Positions 1-5,005 of a stretch of 5,645 nucleotides of DNA are shown here, one piece after another. This stretch comes from Pseudomonadota bacterium. Its GTDB lineage: Bacteria; Pseudomonadota; Alphaproteobacteria; Reyranellales; Reyranellaceae. The position numbers were made by a program, and so were the translations under genes. How positions within the stretch are numbered: position 1 is the stretch's first letter; every line of letters begins with the position of its first letter. The stretch is from positions 1-5,645 of the forward strand of contig JAEZHS010000668.1 in NCBI GenBank assembly GCA_023436825.1, read 5' to 3'. A model generated the notes under the pieces. It was not told the DNA's origin and searched no databases. It worked only from the letters and a program-made list of their open reading frames with translations.

Positions 1-2
1 AT

Positions 3-50
3 CGCGAGCTTCCAGCGCGCTCATGAATCATGAGCGAGCTGGAGCTCGCG
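3..50. repeat. Long imperfect inverted repeat, possible operon-end hairpin
   Basis: Bases 3-26 pair with 28-50 through 22 Watson-Crick pairs in three blocks (3-9 with 44-50, 11-16 with 38-43, 18-26 with 28-36). They are interrupted only by a bulged T at 10 and a G/A mismatch at 17/37. An alternative hairpin, 34-40 with 43-49, competes with the long form. The structure starts 17 bases past the stop codon of the minus-strand operon, so it could end transcription or protect the 3' end of that mRNA. No T-run is visible before the window ends, so a classical intrinsic terminator is not shown. A chromosomal palindromic repeat is the alternative. Confidence 0.6.
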
Positions 51-67
51 GTCCGGAAGACCATGAG

Positions 68-1060
68 TCAGAGGCCGAGAGAAAACCCCTCCCTCAAAGG
101 ATCATCATCATCGAACCGAAAGCGCGCCTCGCCGGTCTGATGGGCGCGGCCGCCGACTTCGACGATCGCCGACTTGCGTCCGCCGACGGGCGCGGCATCG
201 CGCACGGCGCGGCCGCTGAAGACGGCGCCGGTGCGGCTCTCGAACAGGCATTCGTCGCCCAGCATCGCCTCACGCCGCGCCAACTGAAGGGCCATGCGCG
301 CGGTGACGCCGCTGCCGGTCGGGCTGCGATCGATCTGCCGGCCGGCGAAGATGCAGACATTGCGGCTCGGCCTGCCGTCGGCGCCGTTGCCGCCGTCGGT
401 CAGGATGGTGCCGTAGAGAAAGGCGAGATCGGGCTCGTCGGGATGCGTAATCGGCACGGCCTTGGCCGCCGCCTCGGCGATCTCCTCGCCGGCATCGACG
501 ATGGCGCGCATCGGCGACGACAGGAGATCGAGTCCGATCGAATCGGCGGATAGGAAGGCATAGAACGCACCGCCATAGGCGATGTCGACCGTCACCGGCC
601 CCCAGGTGCGCGTCGGCGCGATGCGATCGAGTGCATAGGCGAAGGCCGGCACGCTCTCGAAACGCACCGTGCCGTCGGCCGCGACGCGCGCGATCACCAG
701 GCCGCACGGGCATTGCAGACGGACGATGGTTTCGGGCTCACGCCGCGCCACGCGACCACTGTCGACTGCCCAGCGCGCCAGCGCGATGGTGGCGTGGCCG
801 CACATCGTCGAGTAGCCCTCGTTGTGCATGAACAGCACGGCGAGGTCGGCCTCGGGATGGTCGGGCTCGACCAGCAGCGCGCCGTACATGCCGTCATGGC
901 CACGCGGCTCCAGCATCAGGCCGCGCCGCAGATGATCGAAGCGCTCGCGCGCCTCGCGCCGCTTGTCGAGCAGGGTCTTGCCCGAGAATCGCGGCCAACC
1001 ATCGACGACGATGCGCGTCGGCTCGCCACCGGTATGCATCTCGACGGTGGAGAGGATCAT
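68..1060 (-). CDS. Trans-3-hydroxy-L-proline dehydratase (proline racemase family)
   Basis: This 330-residue cytoplasmic enzyme of the proline racemase superfamily probably dehydrates trans-3-hydroxy-L-proline to delta-1-pyrroline-2-carboxylate, which a separate reductase turns into proline. Seen: N-terminal MHTGGEPTR; the first active-site motif MCGHA with Cys87; the second motif DRSPTGSG with Thr248. Proline racemases and 4-hydroxyproline epimerases have Cys at both positions, while the dehydratase subfamily (human L3HYPDH, bacterial LhpH) has Cys plus Thr; the Cys/Thr pair is the reason for this call. Length fits the family. The ATG overlaps the stop of the upstream acyl-CoA dehydrogenase gene as ATGA, suggesting translational coupling, with an AGGT a few bases upstream as a modest ribosome site. 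Last gene of the minus-strand operon; a large hairpin follows. No pyrroline-2-carboxylate reductase is visible here. Substrate specificity is inferred, not shown. Confidence 0.88.
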   Translation of the reverse strand: MILSTVEMHTGGEPTRIVVDGWPRFSGKTLLDKRREARERFDHLRRGLMLEPRGHDGMYGALLVEPDHPEADLAVLFMHNEGYSTMCGHATIALARWAVDSGRVARREPETIVRLQCPCGLVIARVAADGTVRFESVPAFAYALDRIAPTRTWGPVTVDIAYGGAFYAFLSADSIGLDLLSSPMRAIVDAGEEIAEAAAKAVPITHPDEPDLAFLYGTILTDGGNGADGRPSRNVCIFAGRQIDRSPTGSGVTARMALQLARREAMLGDECLFESRTGAVFSGRAVRDAAPVGGRKSAIVEVGGRAHQTGEARFRFDDDDPLREGFSLGL

Positions 1061-2205
1061 CCGAAGACCTGCGGGAGGCCGGCGCCGATGCGTTCGTTCA
1101 TCATCTCGATCGATCCGTCGGTGTAAGCCGCGATCTTGGCGCAGGCGAGATGGCGGGCCAGCGGATATTCGGCTCGCAGGCCGTTGGCGCCCATCGCCTG
1201 GATGCAGTCGGCGATGCGTCTCAGCGCCATCTCGGTCGCGAATTTCTTGGCATGGGCCGCCGGCAGCACCGCATCGCCGCCTTCGTCGATCAGGCGCGCC
1301 GCGCGATAGGTCAGCAGCCGCGCCGCCTCGAGATCGGTCGCGGCATCCACCAGCTTCCAGCGCACGCCCTGGTGATCGAGCACCGGCTGGCCGAAGGTCT
1401 TGCGCTCACGCGTGTAGCGCACCGCCGTCTCCAGCGAGGCCTGCAGCATGCCGCAGCACATGGCGGCGACGTAGGCGCGCGCGCCGTTGATGCCGGCGAG
1501 CGCCGCCTTGAAGGCCTGGCCCGGCGGATGCAGCACCGCCTCGTCGGGCGCGATGTAGTCGACCAGCCGAAAACCGCCGACGCCGATGGCGTGGCCGCCG
1601 TGCAGGTCGAACGGCTTGTCGCGTACGAAGCCCGGCCGGTCGGCCTCGATGGCGAAGCAGGCGATGCCGCGATAGCCCTGGCTCTTGTCGGTCTGGGCGT
1701 AGGCGACCGAGAGGCCGGCGACGGCGGCATTGGTGATCCACGCCTTGGCGCCGTTCAGCTTCCAGCCGCCCTCGACCTTCACGGCCGACATCTCGAGGCC
1801 GCCGAAATCGCTGCCGACACCAGGTTCACTGAGCCCTGCGCAGCCTATGACTTCGCCCGCGATCATGCGCGGCAGCAGGCGCGCGACATGGGCCGGCTGG
1901 CCGTCGCGGGCGAACCGCGCCACCGCGTTGTGATGGTTGATCAGCGCGAAGGCGAAGGCGAAGTCGTGTCTGGAGATCTCCTCGAAGGCGCGCAGCTTGC
2001 AGGAAAAGGAGAGCCCCTGCCCGCCGTGCTTCTTGGCAAGCTCGATGGTGTGCAGACGCTCGGCGCAGGCGGCCTTGATGGTCTCCAGCGGATAGCGCCG
2101 CTCCCATTCCCACCGCACAGCGTTGGGCGCGACGTGCCGTTCGGCAAATGCGCGGGCGCGCGCCACCACGGCACGCTCTTCGGGGGTCAGGACTTCGTCA
2201 AGCAT
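1057..2205 (-). CDS. Acyl-CoA dehydrogenase family protein
   Basis: A 382-residue FAD enzyme expected to oxidise an acyl-CoA at the alpha-beta bond in the cytoplasm, passing electrons to ETF; the substrate cannot be read from sequence. Seen: an N-terminal helical domain (about 5-115); the signature region GLSEPGVGSD at 124-133; the flavin-contacting RKTFGQP near 268-274; the C-terminal QAMGANGLRAEYPL near 336-349; and YTDGS at 361-365. YTDG aligns with the family YEG(T/S) motif, so Asp363 sits where the catalytic Glu usually lies. I chose the ATG at 2205: it gives the normal family length, has GGAG four bases upstream, and the protein begins with a typical MLDEVLTPEE. The frame is open further upstream to an ATG at 2400, but that would add 65 unlike residues over the neighbouring small gene. 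It overlaps that gene by 8 bases and the downstream dehydratase by 4, so all three are probably co-transcribed. Confidence 0.93.
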   Translation of the reverse strand: MLDEVLTPEERAVVARARAFAERHVAPNAVRWEWERRYPLETIKAACAERLHTIELAKKHGGQGLSFSCKLRAFEEISRHDFAFAFALINHHNAVARFARDGQPAHVARLLPRMIAGEVIGCAGLSEPGVGSDFGGLEMSAVKVEGGWKLNGAKAWITNAAVAGLSVAYAQTDKSQGYRGIACFAIEADRPGFVRDKPFDLHGGHAIGVGGFRLVDYIAPDEAVLHPPGQAFKAALAGINGARAYVAAMCCGMLQASLETAVRYTRERKTFGQPVLDHQGVRWKLVDAATDLEAARLLTYRAARLIDEGGDAVLPAAHAKKFATEMALRRIADCIQAMGANGLRAEYPLARHLACAKIAAYTDGSIEMMNERIGAGLPQVFG

Positions 2206-2479
2206 CGATCTCCAACCATCCCATTGCTTCCCGGAATGCCGCAAAGCATTCCAGGCATATCCATTCATATTGCGCGCCGCGCGGATAGCCAGTGCCTGTC
2301 GTATAGCCTTCCGTGAGACCCGGCTCGGAGCCAGACGTGTCGGAGGCGAACTTAGCGAAGCAGCCAGCACAGTGATCGTGATCCCAGTCAGGGCGCGCAT
2401 GAAAAGTCATGCGCTGCAGACACGCTCCCGCAAGCAGGGGGTGCCTTTGCAGATTCTCAAGCCGCCAGTCGACCATCAT
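2198..2479 (-). CDS. Small conserved two-CxxC protein of unknown function
   Basis: A 93-residue soluble protein (92 if the second of two adjacent ATGs is used). Seen: an N-terminal WRLENL segment, a HDHCAGCFAKF block with Cys37 and Cys40, an EGYTTG turn, and a YEWICLECF block with Cys75 and Cys78, ending with a GW motif. Two CxxC pairs about 35 residues apart suggest a zinc-ribbon-like metal site. From memory, the pattern resembles a small hypothetical protein family widespread in bacteria; I know no function for it. Its stop codon lies 8 bases inside the acyl-CoA dehydrogenase start, which places it first in the operon. No Shine-Dalgarno sequence precedes the start. A GATAAT hexamer ends 6 bases before the ATG, so the mRNA may be leaderless. 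The dense aromatic/Cys pattern makes it a genuine gene rather than a shadow. Confidence 0.82.
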   Translation of the reverse strand: MMVDWRLENLQRHPLLAGACLQRMTFHARPDWDHDHCAGCFAKFASDTSGSEPGLTEGYTTGTGYPRGAQYEWICLECFAAFREAMGWLEIDA

Positions 2480-2485
2480 TTGACT
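2480..2485 (+). promoter_or_regulatory. Candidate -35 element for the cupin gene
   Basis: TTGACT matches five of six positions of the sigma-70 -35 consensus on the plus strand. It abuts the minus-strand GATAAT, so the two promoters would overlap back to back and compete. The matching -10 position (about 2503-2508, CCCGAT) is poor, and a start there would lie almost at the cupin ribosome site. This is a weak prediction. Confidence 0.25.
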
Positions 2486-2491
2486 ATTATC
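2486..2491 (-). promoter_or_regulatory. Candidate -10 element of the minus-strand operon
   Basis: Read on the minus strand the hexamer is GATAAT, five of six matches to the sigma-70 -10 consensus. It ends 6 bases before the ATG at 2479, so transcription would begin at about the start codon. No good -35 hexamer is found 16-18 bases upstream (the bases there read CTCTGC or its shifts). It may be an activator-dependent or weak promoter, or a chance match. Confidence 0.35.
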
Positions 2492-2520
2492 GCACGGCTT
2501 GGCCCGATGCAGAGGTCTTC

Positions 2521-2841
2521 ATGAATCGCACTCCCGCTCCGATTTCGCTCGTCAGCGCTCGCGGCCTGCCCTGGAAGCCCGGCCGCTCGGCCGAGGCTTT
2601 CGTCGACGGCGACCTCGAAATCCGGTTCACGCCGCGGCCGACGAACGGGCCGCAAAAGCCGCATCAGAGGGACGAGGTCTATATCGTCGCGGCCGGCTCG
2701 GGCTTCTATCGCGTCGATGGCGAGCGGACGGCCGTGGGGTCGGGCGACATGTGCTTCGCCGCCGCCTACGCCGAGCACGGCTTCGAGGATTTCACTGACG
2801 ATTTCGCCATCTGGATCATCTTTTATGGCCCGGTGAAATGA
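2521..2841 (+). CDS. Small single-domain cupin protein
   Basis: A 106-residue protein with one cupin beta-barrel. Seen: cupin motif 1 as PHQRDEVYIV with His48 and Glu52, followed by GSGFYRVDGE; and motif 2 as GDMCFAAAYAEH with His86. The first His of the classical HxH pair appears to be Lys46, so the metal site would have His48, Glu52 and His86 instead of four ligands. The fold is clear but the activity is not; small cupins of this size are often sugar- or metabolite-binding enzymes or of unknown role. AGAGG at 2511-2515 is a reasonable ribosome site for the ATG at 2521. The gene diverges from the hydroxyproline/acyl-CoA operon across only 41 bases and overlaps the next ORF by ATGA, so the pair is probably co-translated. 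Confidence 0.85.
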   Translation: MNRTPAPISLVSARGLPWKPGRSAEAFVDGDLEIRFTPRPTNGPQKPHQRDEVYIVAAGSGFYRVDGERTAVGSGDMCFAAAYAEHGFEDFTDDFAIWIIFYGPVK

Positions 2842-3155
2842 ACGTTCCTTTCTGGGTGGAGATCACCAGGCCGCCTTTCCTGGTCGTGGGCTGTCTCTTC
2901 TCGGCGTGGCTGCTCGTCCATAGGCTTGAATGGCTGAACGGCGGTTGGCAAAGAGTCGGTCTACGGATGTCGTCGACCGGGGCGCGTTTGGTGGCATGCG
3001 GGTTTCTGATCGCCGCTGCCTACTGGGCAGTGGAGTTGATCCGTTTGGTTGGCTTTCCGAGCCCCGTGAACCGTTGGACCTTTTTTGATCGCACGCTAGA
3101 ATGCCAGCGACGCGGGTGTAGCTCAGGGGTAGAGCGTCGGCTTCCCAAGCCGTAG
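2838..3155 (+). CDS. Short membrane ORF running into the broken tRNA
   Basis: A 105-codon ORF starting in an ATGA overlap with the cupin stop. Seen: two hydrophobic stretches, about residues 12-27 (around FLVVGCLFSAWLLV) and 51-70 (around LVACGFLIAAAYWAVELI), separated by a basic loop, as in a two-helix inner-membrane protein. I recognise no family. From about residue 92 the translation (RRGCSSGVERRLPK) is simply the reading of the tRNA-Gly 5' half. The TAG at 3153-3155 lies in the first three bases after tRNA identity ends, so the element junction supplied this C-terminus. The overlap with the cupin and the hydrophobic segments favour a real gene. The tRNA overlap and lack of a known family leave doubt, and the true protein may have had a different end. 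Confidence 0.5.
   Translation: MNVPFWVEITRPPFLVVGCLFSAWLLVHRLEWLNGGWQRVGLRMSSTGARLVACGFLIAAAYWAVELIRLVGFPSPVNRWTFFDRTLECQRRGCSSGVERRLPKP
3074..3102 (+). promoter_or_regulatory. Promoter of the tRNA-Gly gene
   Basis: TTGGAC (3074-3079) and TAGAAT (3097-3102) are separated by exactly 17 bases, a good sigma-70 pair with five of six matches in each hexamer. The predicted start, about 3108-3110, lies just before the tRNA 5' end at 3112. The promoter seems intact although the tRNA is not. No terminator hairpin with a T-run is seen downstream, so transcription could run into the integrase gene. Confidence 0.65.
3112..3152 (+). pseudogene. Truncated tRNA-Gly(CCC), 5' half only
   Basis: The bases fold as the first half of a tRNA: acceptor strand GCGGGTG (3112-3118), TA, D-stem GCTC, loop AGGGGTA, D-stem GAGC, then anticodon stem-loop with loop TTCCCAA (3142-3148) and anticodon CCC at 3144-3146. 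The 3' side of the anticodon stem is present as GCCG. The last pair is lost (T at 3137 faces T at 3153). Nothing after that resembles a variable loop, a T-arm with TTCGA, or the pairing strand CACCCGC. The gene is therefore cut inside or just after the anticodon stem. Loss is plausibly tolerated because a UCC-anticodon tRNA-Gly can read GGG codons. The missing 3' half is not elsewhere in the window. Confidence 0.8.
3138..3152. other. Probable attachment core at the element's left junction
   Basis: The anticodon stem-loop is a perfect dyad: CGGCTT (3138-3143), spacer CCC, AAGCCG (3147-3152). tRNA identity stops exactly at the right edge of this dyad and a tyrosine recombinase gene starts about 180 bases on. 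Tyrosine integrases are known to use tRNA anticodon stem-loops as crossover sites. Inference: this is the attL-type junction, with chromosome to the left and element to the right. The partner junction lies outside the window. Confidence 0.55.
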
Positions 3156-3209
3156 CCCAGCACCAGCATTTCCTGACTCCGCGCTCCCCTCCGCTAATGA
3201 TGTCCGAAT

Positions 3210-3227
3210 ATGCAGGAAATACTGCAT
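3210..3227. repeat. Short inverted repeat upstream of the integrase gene
   Basis: ATGCAG (3210-3215) and CTGCAT (3222-3227) form a perfect 6-base dyad with a 6-base spacer, lying between the tRNA junction and the integrase gene. Such a site could bind an excisionase, a repressor or the integrase itself. There is no T-run, so a terminator is unlikely. Short dyads arise easily by chance. Confidence 0.3.
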
Positions 3228-3278
3228 TTCCCAGTGTGGACGACGTTTCCTCAAAATTGATTGAGCTTCCCCCGCATT

Positions 3279-3331
3279 GGTGCATGAGTGGTGCACGCTG
3301 GACCTTCGGTTGCAGGTCAGCGCGAGGTGCA
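3279..3331 (+). repeat. Three GGTGCA direct repeats in front of integrase
   Basis: GGTGCA occurs at 3279-3284, 3290-3295 and 3326-3331; the latter two extend to GGTGCACGC. The first two are 11 bases apart, about one helical turn, and the third overlaps the integrase ribosome site. Integrase arm-binding sites are commonly short direct repeats near the gene, so these are candidates, but six-base repeats are weak evidence. Confidence 0.3.
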
Positions 3332-3335
3332 CGCG

Positions 3336-4442
3336 ATGCAGAAGACCATCACGAAGCGCGCCGTGGATGCGCTGAAGCACGGTGAGAGCCTGGCTGACAC
3401 AGACCTTCCCGGCTTCGTTGTGCGCCGCTTGCCCTCAGGGCGCCTTTCCTACGGCTACAGGTACACGAAGGACGGCCGGCGGCACTGGCTGGCTATCGGC
3501 GTAGGAATCGCTCCTGAGGCCGCCAGGAAGGCCGCTACGGCCCATGCGGGCAAGGTGGCCACGGACGGTAATCCGGTCAGTGAGCGTCAAGAACGCCGTC
3601 TCCGCGCGCTTGCCGCTCTCACGCTAAATCAAGTTCTGGATGGATTTGTGGAAGGCCGTGTCCGCGGTCGGAAGCTGCGCACCGCTGCCGAAATGGCGTC
3701 TCTCCTCGACAGGCACGTCCGCCCCAAGTTGGGCACCCGGCCAGTCAACGAGATCAGGCGCCGGGAAATTGTTGATCTGCTCGACCAGATCGCCAACGCT
3801 AGGTCAACCCGCTCCCATGACGGTAAGTCGCGGCGTGTGGCGGACAAGGTCCTGGGCGTACTGCGCTCCGCCCTCAATTGGCACGCATCCAGGGACGATG
3901 ATTTTCGGTCGCCGATCGTCCCCGGCATGGCGCACACGTCGATCAGTGAGATTGCCCGGGATCGCATGCTGGCCGATGACGAGATCCGCTCCGTCTGGCG
4001 GGCGCTCGACAGTTGCACGCCCTCAGCATTTGTCCGGATTGTGCGAGCCCTGTTGCTGTCAGCCGCTCGCCTAAGTGAGATTTCGCGTCTCCAGTGGCCG
4101 GAGGTCGAGCCATCGACCAAGATTGACCGTGCGCTGGTTATCTCCACAGAGCGCGTCAAGACCAAGGTCGAGCACGTCATTCCCATCACGCCAGCGCTTG
4201 GGGCACTGATCGGCGAGCGGAGCGAAGACGCCGGGGACTTCGTGTTTTCGACCGACGGCGGGTTCAAGCCGTTCAGCGGATTCAGCAAGGCGAAACAGCA
4301 GCTCGACCAGGTAATCAACCGGCAGCGTGCCGCTGACACGCCCGGCTGTCGCCCAACAACCAGGTCGCCAAGGCGATCGCCTACAGCCTCAATGCCTGGC
4401 ACGCGCTGGTCCGCTTCCTCGACGACGGCCGCCTGTGCATGA
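3336..4442 (+). pseudogene. Tyrosine recombinase (integrase), truncated by IS66 remnant
   Basis: A site-specific integrase of the P4/phage type that would insert and excise the element at the tRNA. Seen, numbered from the ATG at 3336: an N-terminal arm-binding domain (about 1-85, TDLPGFVVRRLPSG...YRYTKDGRRHWLAIG); a core-binding domain (about 95-195); and a catalytic domain start with Arg245 in LLLSAARLSEISRLQW and the beta-hairpin Lys275 in ERVKTKVEHVIPI. Integrase-like sequence stops near residue 336 (about base 4345). The HxLR box, the second His/Trp and the nucleophilic Tyr are absent, so it cannot cut DNA. The frame then runs through IS66 sequence out of frame to a TGA at 4440-4442. The start at 3336 has GAGGT at 3324-3328; the frame is open to an ATG at 3288, but that adds 16 unlike residues. 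Intact relatives are about 400 residues. Confidence 0.87.
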
Positions 4443-4699
4443 CCAACAACGCCGCCGAGCGGGCGCTGCGCTGTATCGCCGTCGGCCGCAACAACTGGAC
4501 CTTCGCCGGCTCCGACGCCGGCGGCCGGCGCGCCGCAGCCATCTACACCCTGATCGAGACCGCAAAGCTCAACGACGTCGATCCGCAGGCCTGGCTCACC
4601 GACGTGCTGGCGCGCCTGCAGGATCATCCCGCCAAGCGCATCGCCGAGTTGCTGCCCTGGAACTGGAAACTGCAACAGCGGCAGCGAGCCGCCGTGTAA
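4343..4699 (+). pseudogene. IS66-family transposase, C-terminal fragment
   Basis: About 117 codons of an IS66 TnpC-type DDE transposase, read from about 4346 (LSPNNQVAKAIAYSL) to the TAA at 4697-4699. Seen: RFLDDGRLCMTNNAAERALR, where the Glu of NNAAER is the last member of the DDE triad; IAVGRNNWTFAGSDAGGRRAA; and the typical C-terminal HPAKRIAELLPWNW. Full-length relatives are about 500 residues, so roughly the first three quarters, including both catalytic Asp residues, are missing. There is a stop (TGA at 4334-4336) just upstream in this frame. An ATG at 4439 could start an 86-codon ORF but would not make an active enzyme. The 5' side joins integrase sequence directly, so a deletion probably removed the left part of the IS together with the integrase 3' end. 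Confidence 0.9.
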
Positions 4700-4746
4700 G
4701 CTTCTCTCGTTCAGATCCCGCCCACACCATCAATCGTCGATGCGCG

Positions 4747-4765
4747 GCCTTCGCCGGACGCGTAC
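4747..4765 (+). repeat. Probable IS66 right terminal inverted repeat
   Basis: The bases read CCTTCGCCGGACGCGTAC. IS66-family elements end in CGCTTAC (start GTAAGCG), often preceded by a GCCGGA-like stretch. Here the end is CGCGTAC, one base different. The position about 65 bases after the transposase stop fits the family. The exact boundary is inferred. Confidence 0.45.
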
Positions 4766-4970
4766 GGATCCTCTGCACTAGTCGTCTCTGATATCCGCGT
4801 CGCGCGCCGGGGGGCCGCTCGGGCTGTTCCCGCTGCGGCCGATTGCGCGCGAACGGTCGCCGTCCAATATGTGACAGCTGATGCCGTTAGCACTTCCGTC
4901 GGGAGGTTCGGAACTCGCGGTCCATGGCTATCGCGGTTGCTGTGACGGGTCTGACTCACTAGGTCGCATG

Positions 4971-4999
4971 CTGACATCGCGCTACAAATAATGTAGCAT
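4971..4999 (+). promoter_or_regulatory. Candidate promoter of the DUF5681 gene
   Basis: CTGACA (4971-4976) and TAGCAT (4994-4999) are separated by 17 bases; the -35 matches the consensus at five of six positions and the -10 at four. The predicted start would be at about 5006, the A of the ATG, so the mRNA would be leaderless. This agrees with the lack of any Shine-Dalgarno sequence before the gene. Confidence 0.45.
4981..4997. promoter_or_regulatory. Operator-like perfect dyad in the promoter
   Basis: GCTACA (4981-4986), AATAA, TGTAGC (4992-4997) is a perfect 6-base inverted repeat with an AT-rich 5-base centre in otherwise GC-rich DNA. It covers the promoter spacer and part of the -10, where a dimeric repressor would block RNA polymerase. 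The regulator is unknown and not in the window. Confidence 0.45.
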
Positions 5000-5005
5000 C
5001 AGCCC

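Larger units (their letters stand above)
4343..4765 (+). mobile_element. IS66-family insertion sequence remnant (right end)
   Basis: This covers the transposase fragment, about 45 bases of non-coding sequence and the probable right terminal repeat. The left end, the tnpA and tnpB accessory genes and most of tnpC are gone. No target duplication can be tested because the left end is missing, and the integrase does not resume on the right side. That means more than a simple insertion took place here. Confidence 0.7.

Noticed and set aside
23..553. Plus-strand open frame opposite the hydroxyproline dehydratase
   Set aside because: It is antisense to a well-supported gene, Ala/Gly-rich, has no motif and starts inside the hairpin repeat.
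1150..2316. Long plus-strand open frame opposite the acyl-CoA dehydrogenase
   Set aside because: It is an antisense shadow: GC-rich third positions keep the opposite strand open. The product is low-complexity in Ala/Gly/Arg with no family motif, whereas the minus-strand protein is unmistakable.
2206..2400. N-terminal extension of the acyl-CoA dehydrogenase to an ATG at 2400
   Set aside because: It would make the protein 447 residues, overlap the small CxxC gene almost fully and lacks family similarity; the start at 2205 has a ribosome site and normal length.
2863..3285. Minus-strand 140-codon frame across the tRNA half
   Set aside because: Part of it is the reverse translation of the tRNA and the rest mirrors the membrane ORF; no motifs are seen.
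3288..4442. A novel integrase-plus-tail fusion protein
   Set aside because: The residues after about base 4345 are IS66 coding sequence in the wrong frame, so the tail is a by-product of the truncation and not a domain.
3629..4675. 348-codon minus-strand open frame opposite integrase and IS66
   Set aside because: It spans the joint of two unrelated elements in antisense, so it cannot be an evolved gene, and it shows no recognisable domain.
4906..4925. GGTTCGGAA stretch resembling a tRNA T-arm (possible missing tRNA half)
   Set aside because: The flanks do not form a five-pair stem, the loop lacks TTCGAnT, and no acceptor strand matching GCGGGTG follows.
4711..4977. Minus-strand 88-codon frame between IS66 and DUF5681
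   Set aside because: Ser/Thr/Ala-rich with no family, no ribosome site noticed, and it runs through the IS66 terminal repeat.
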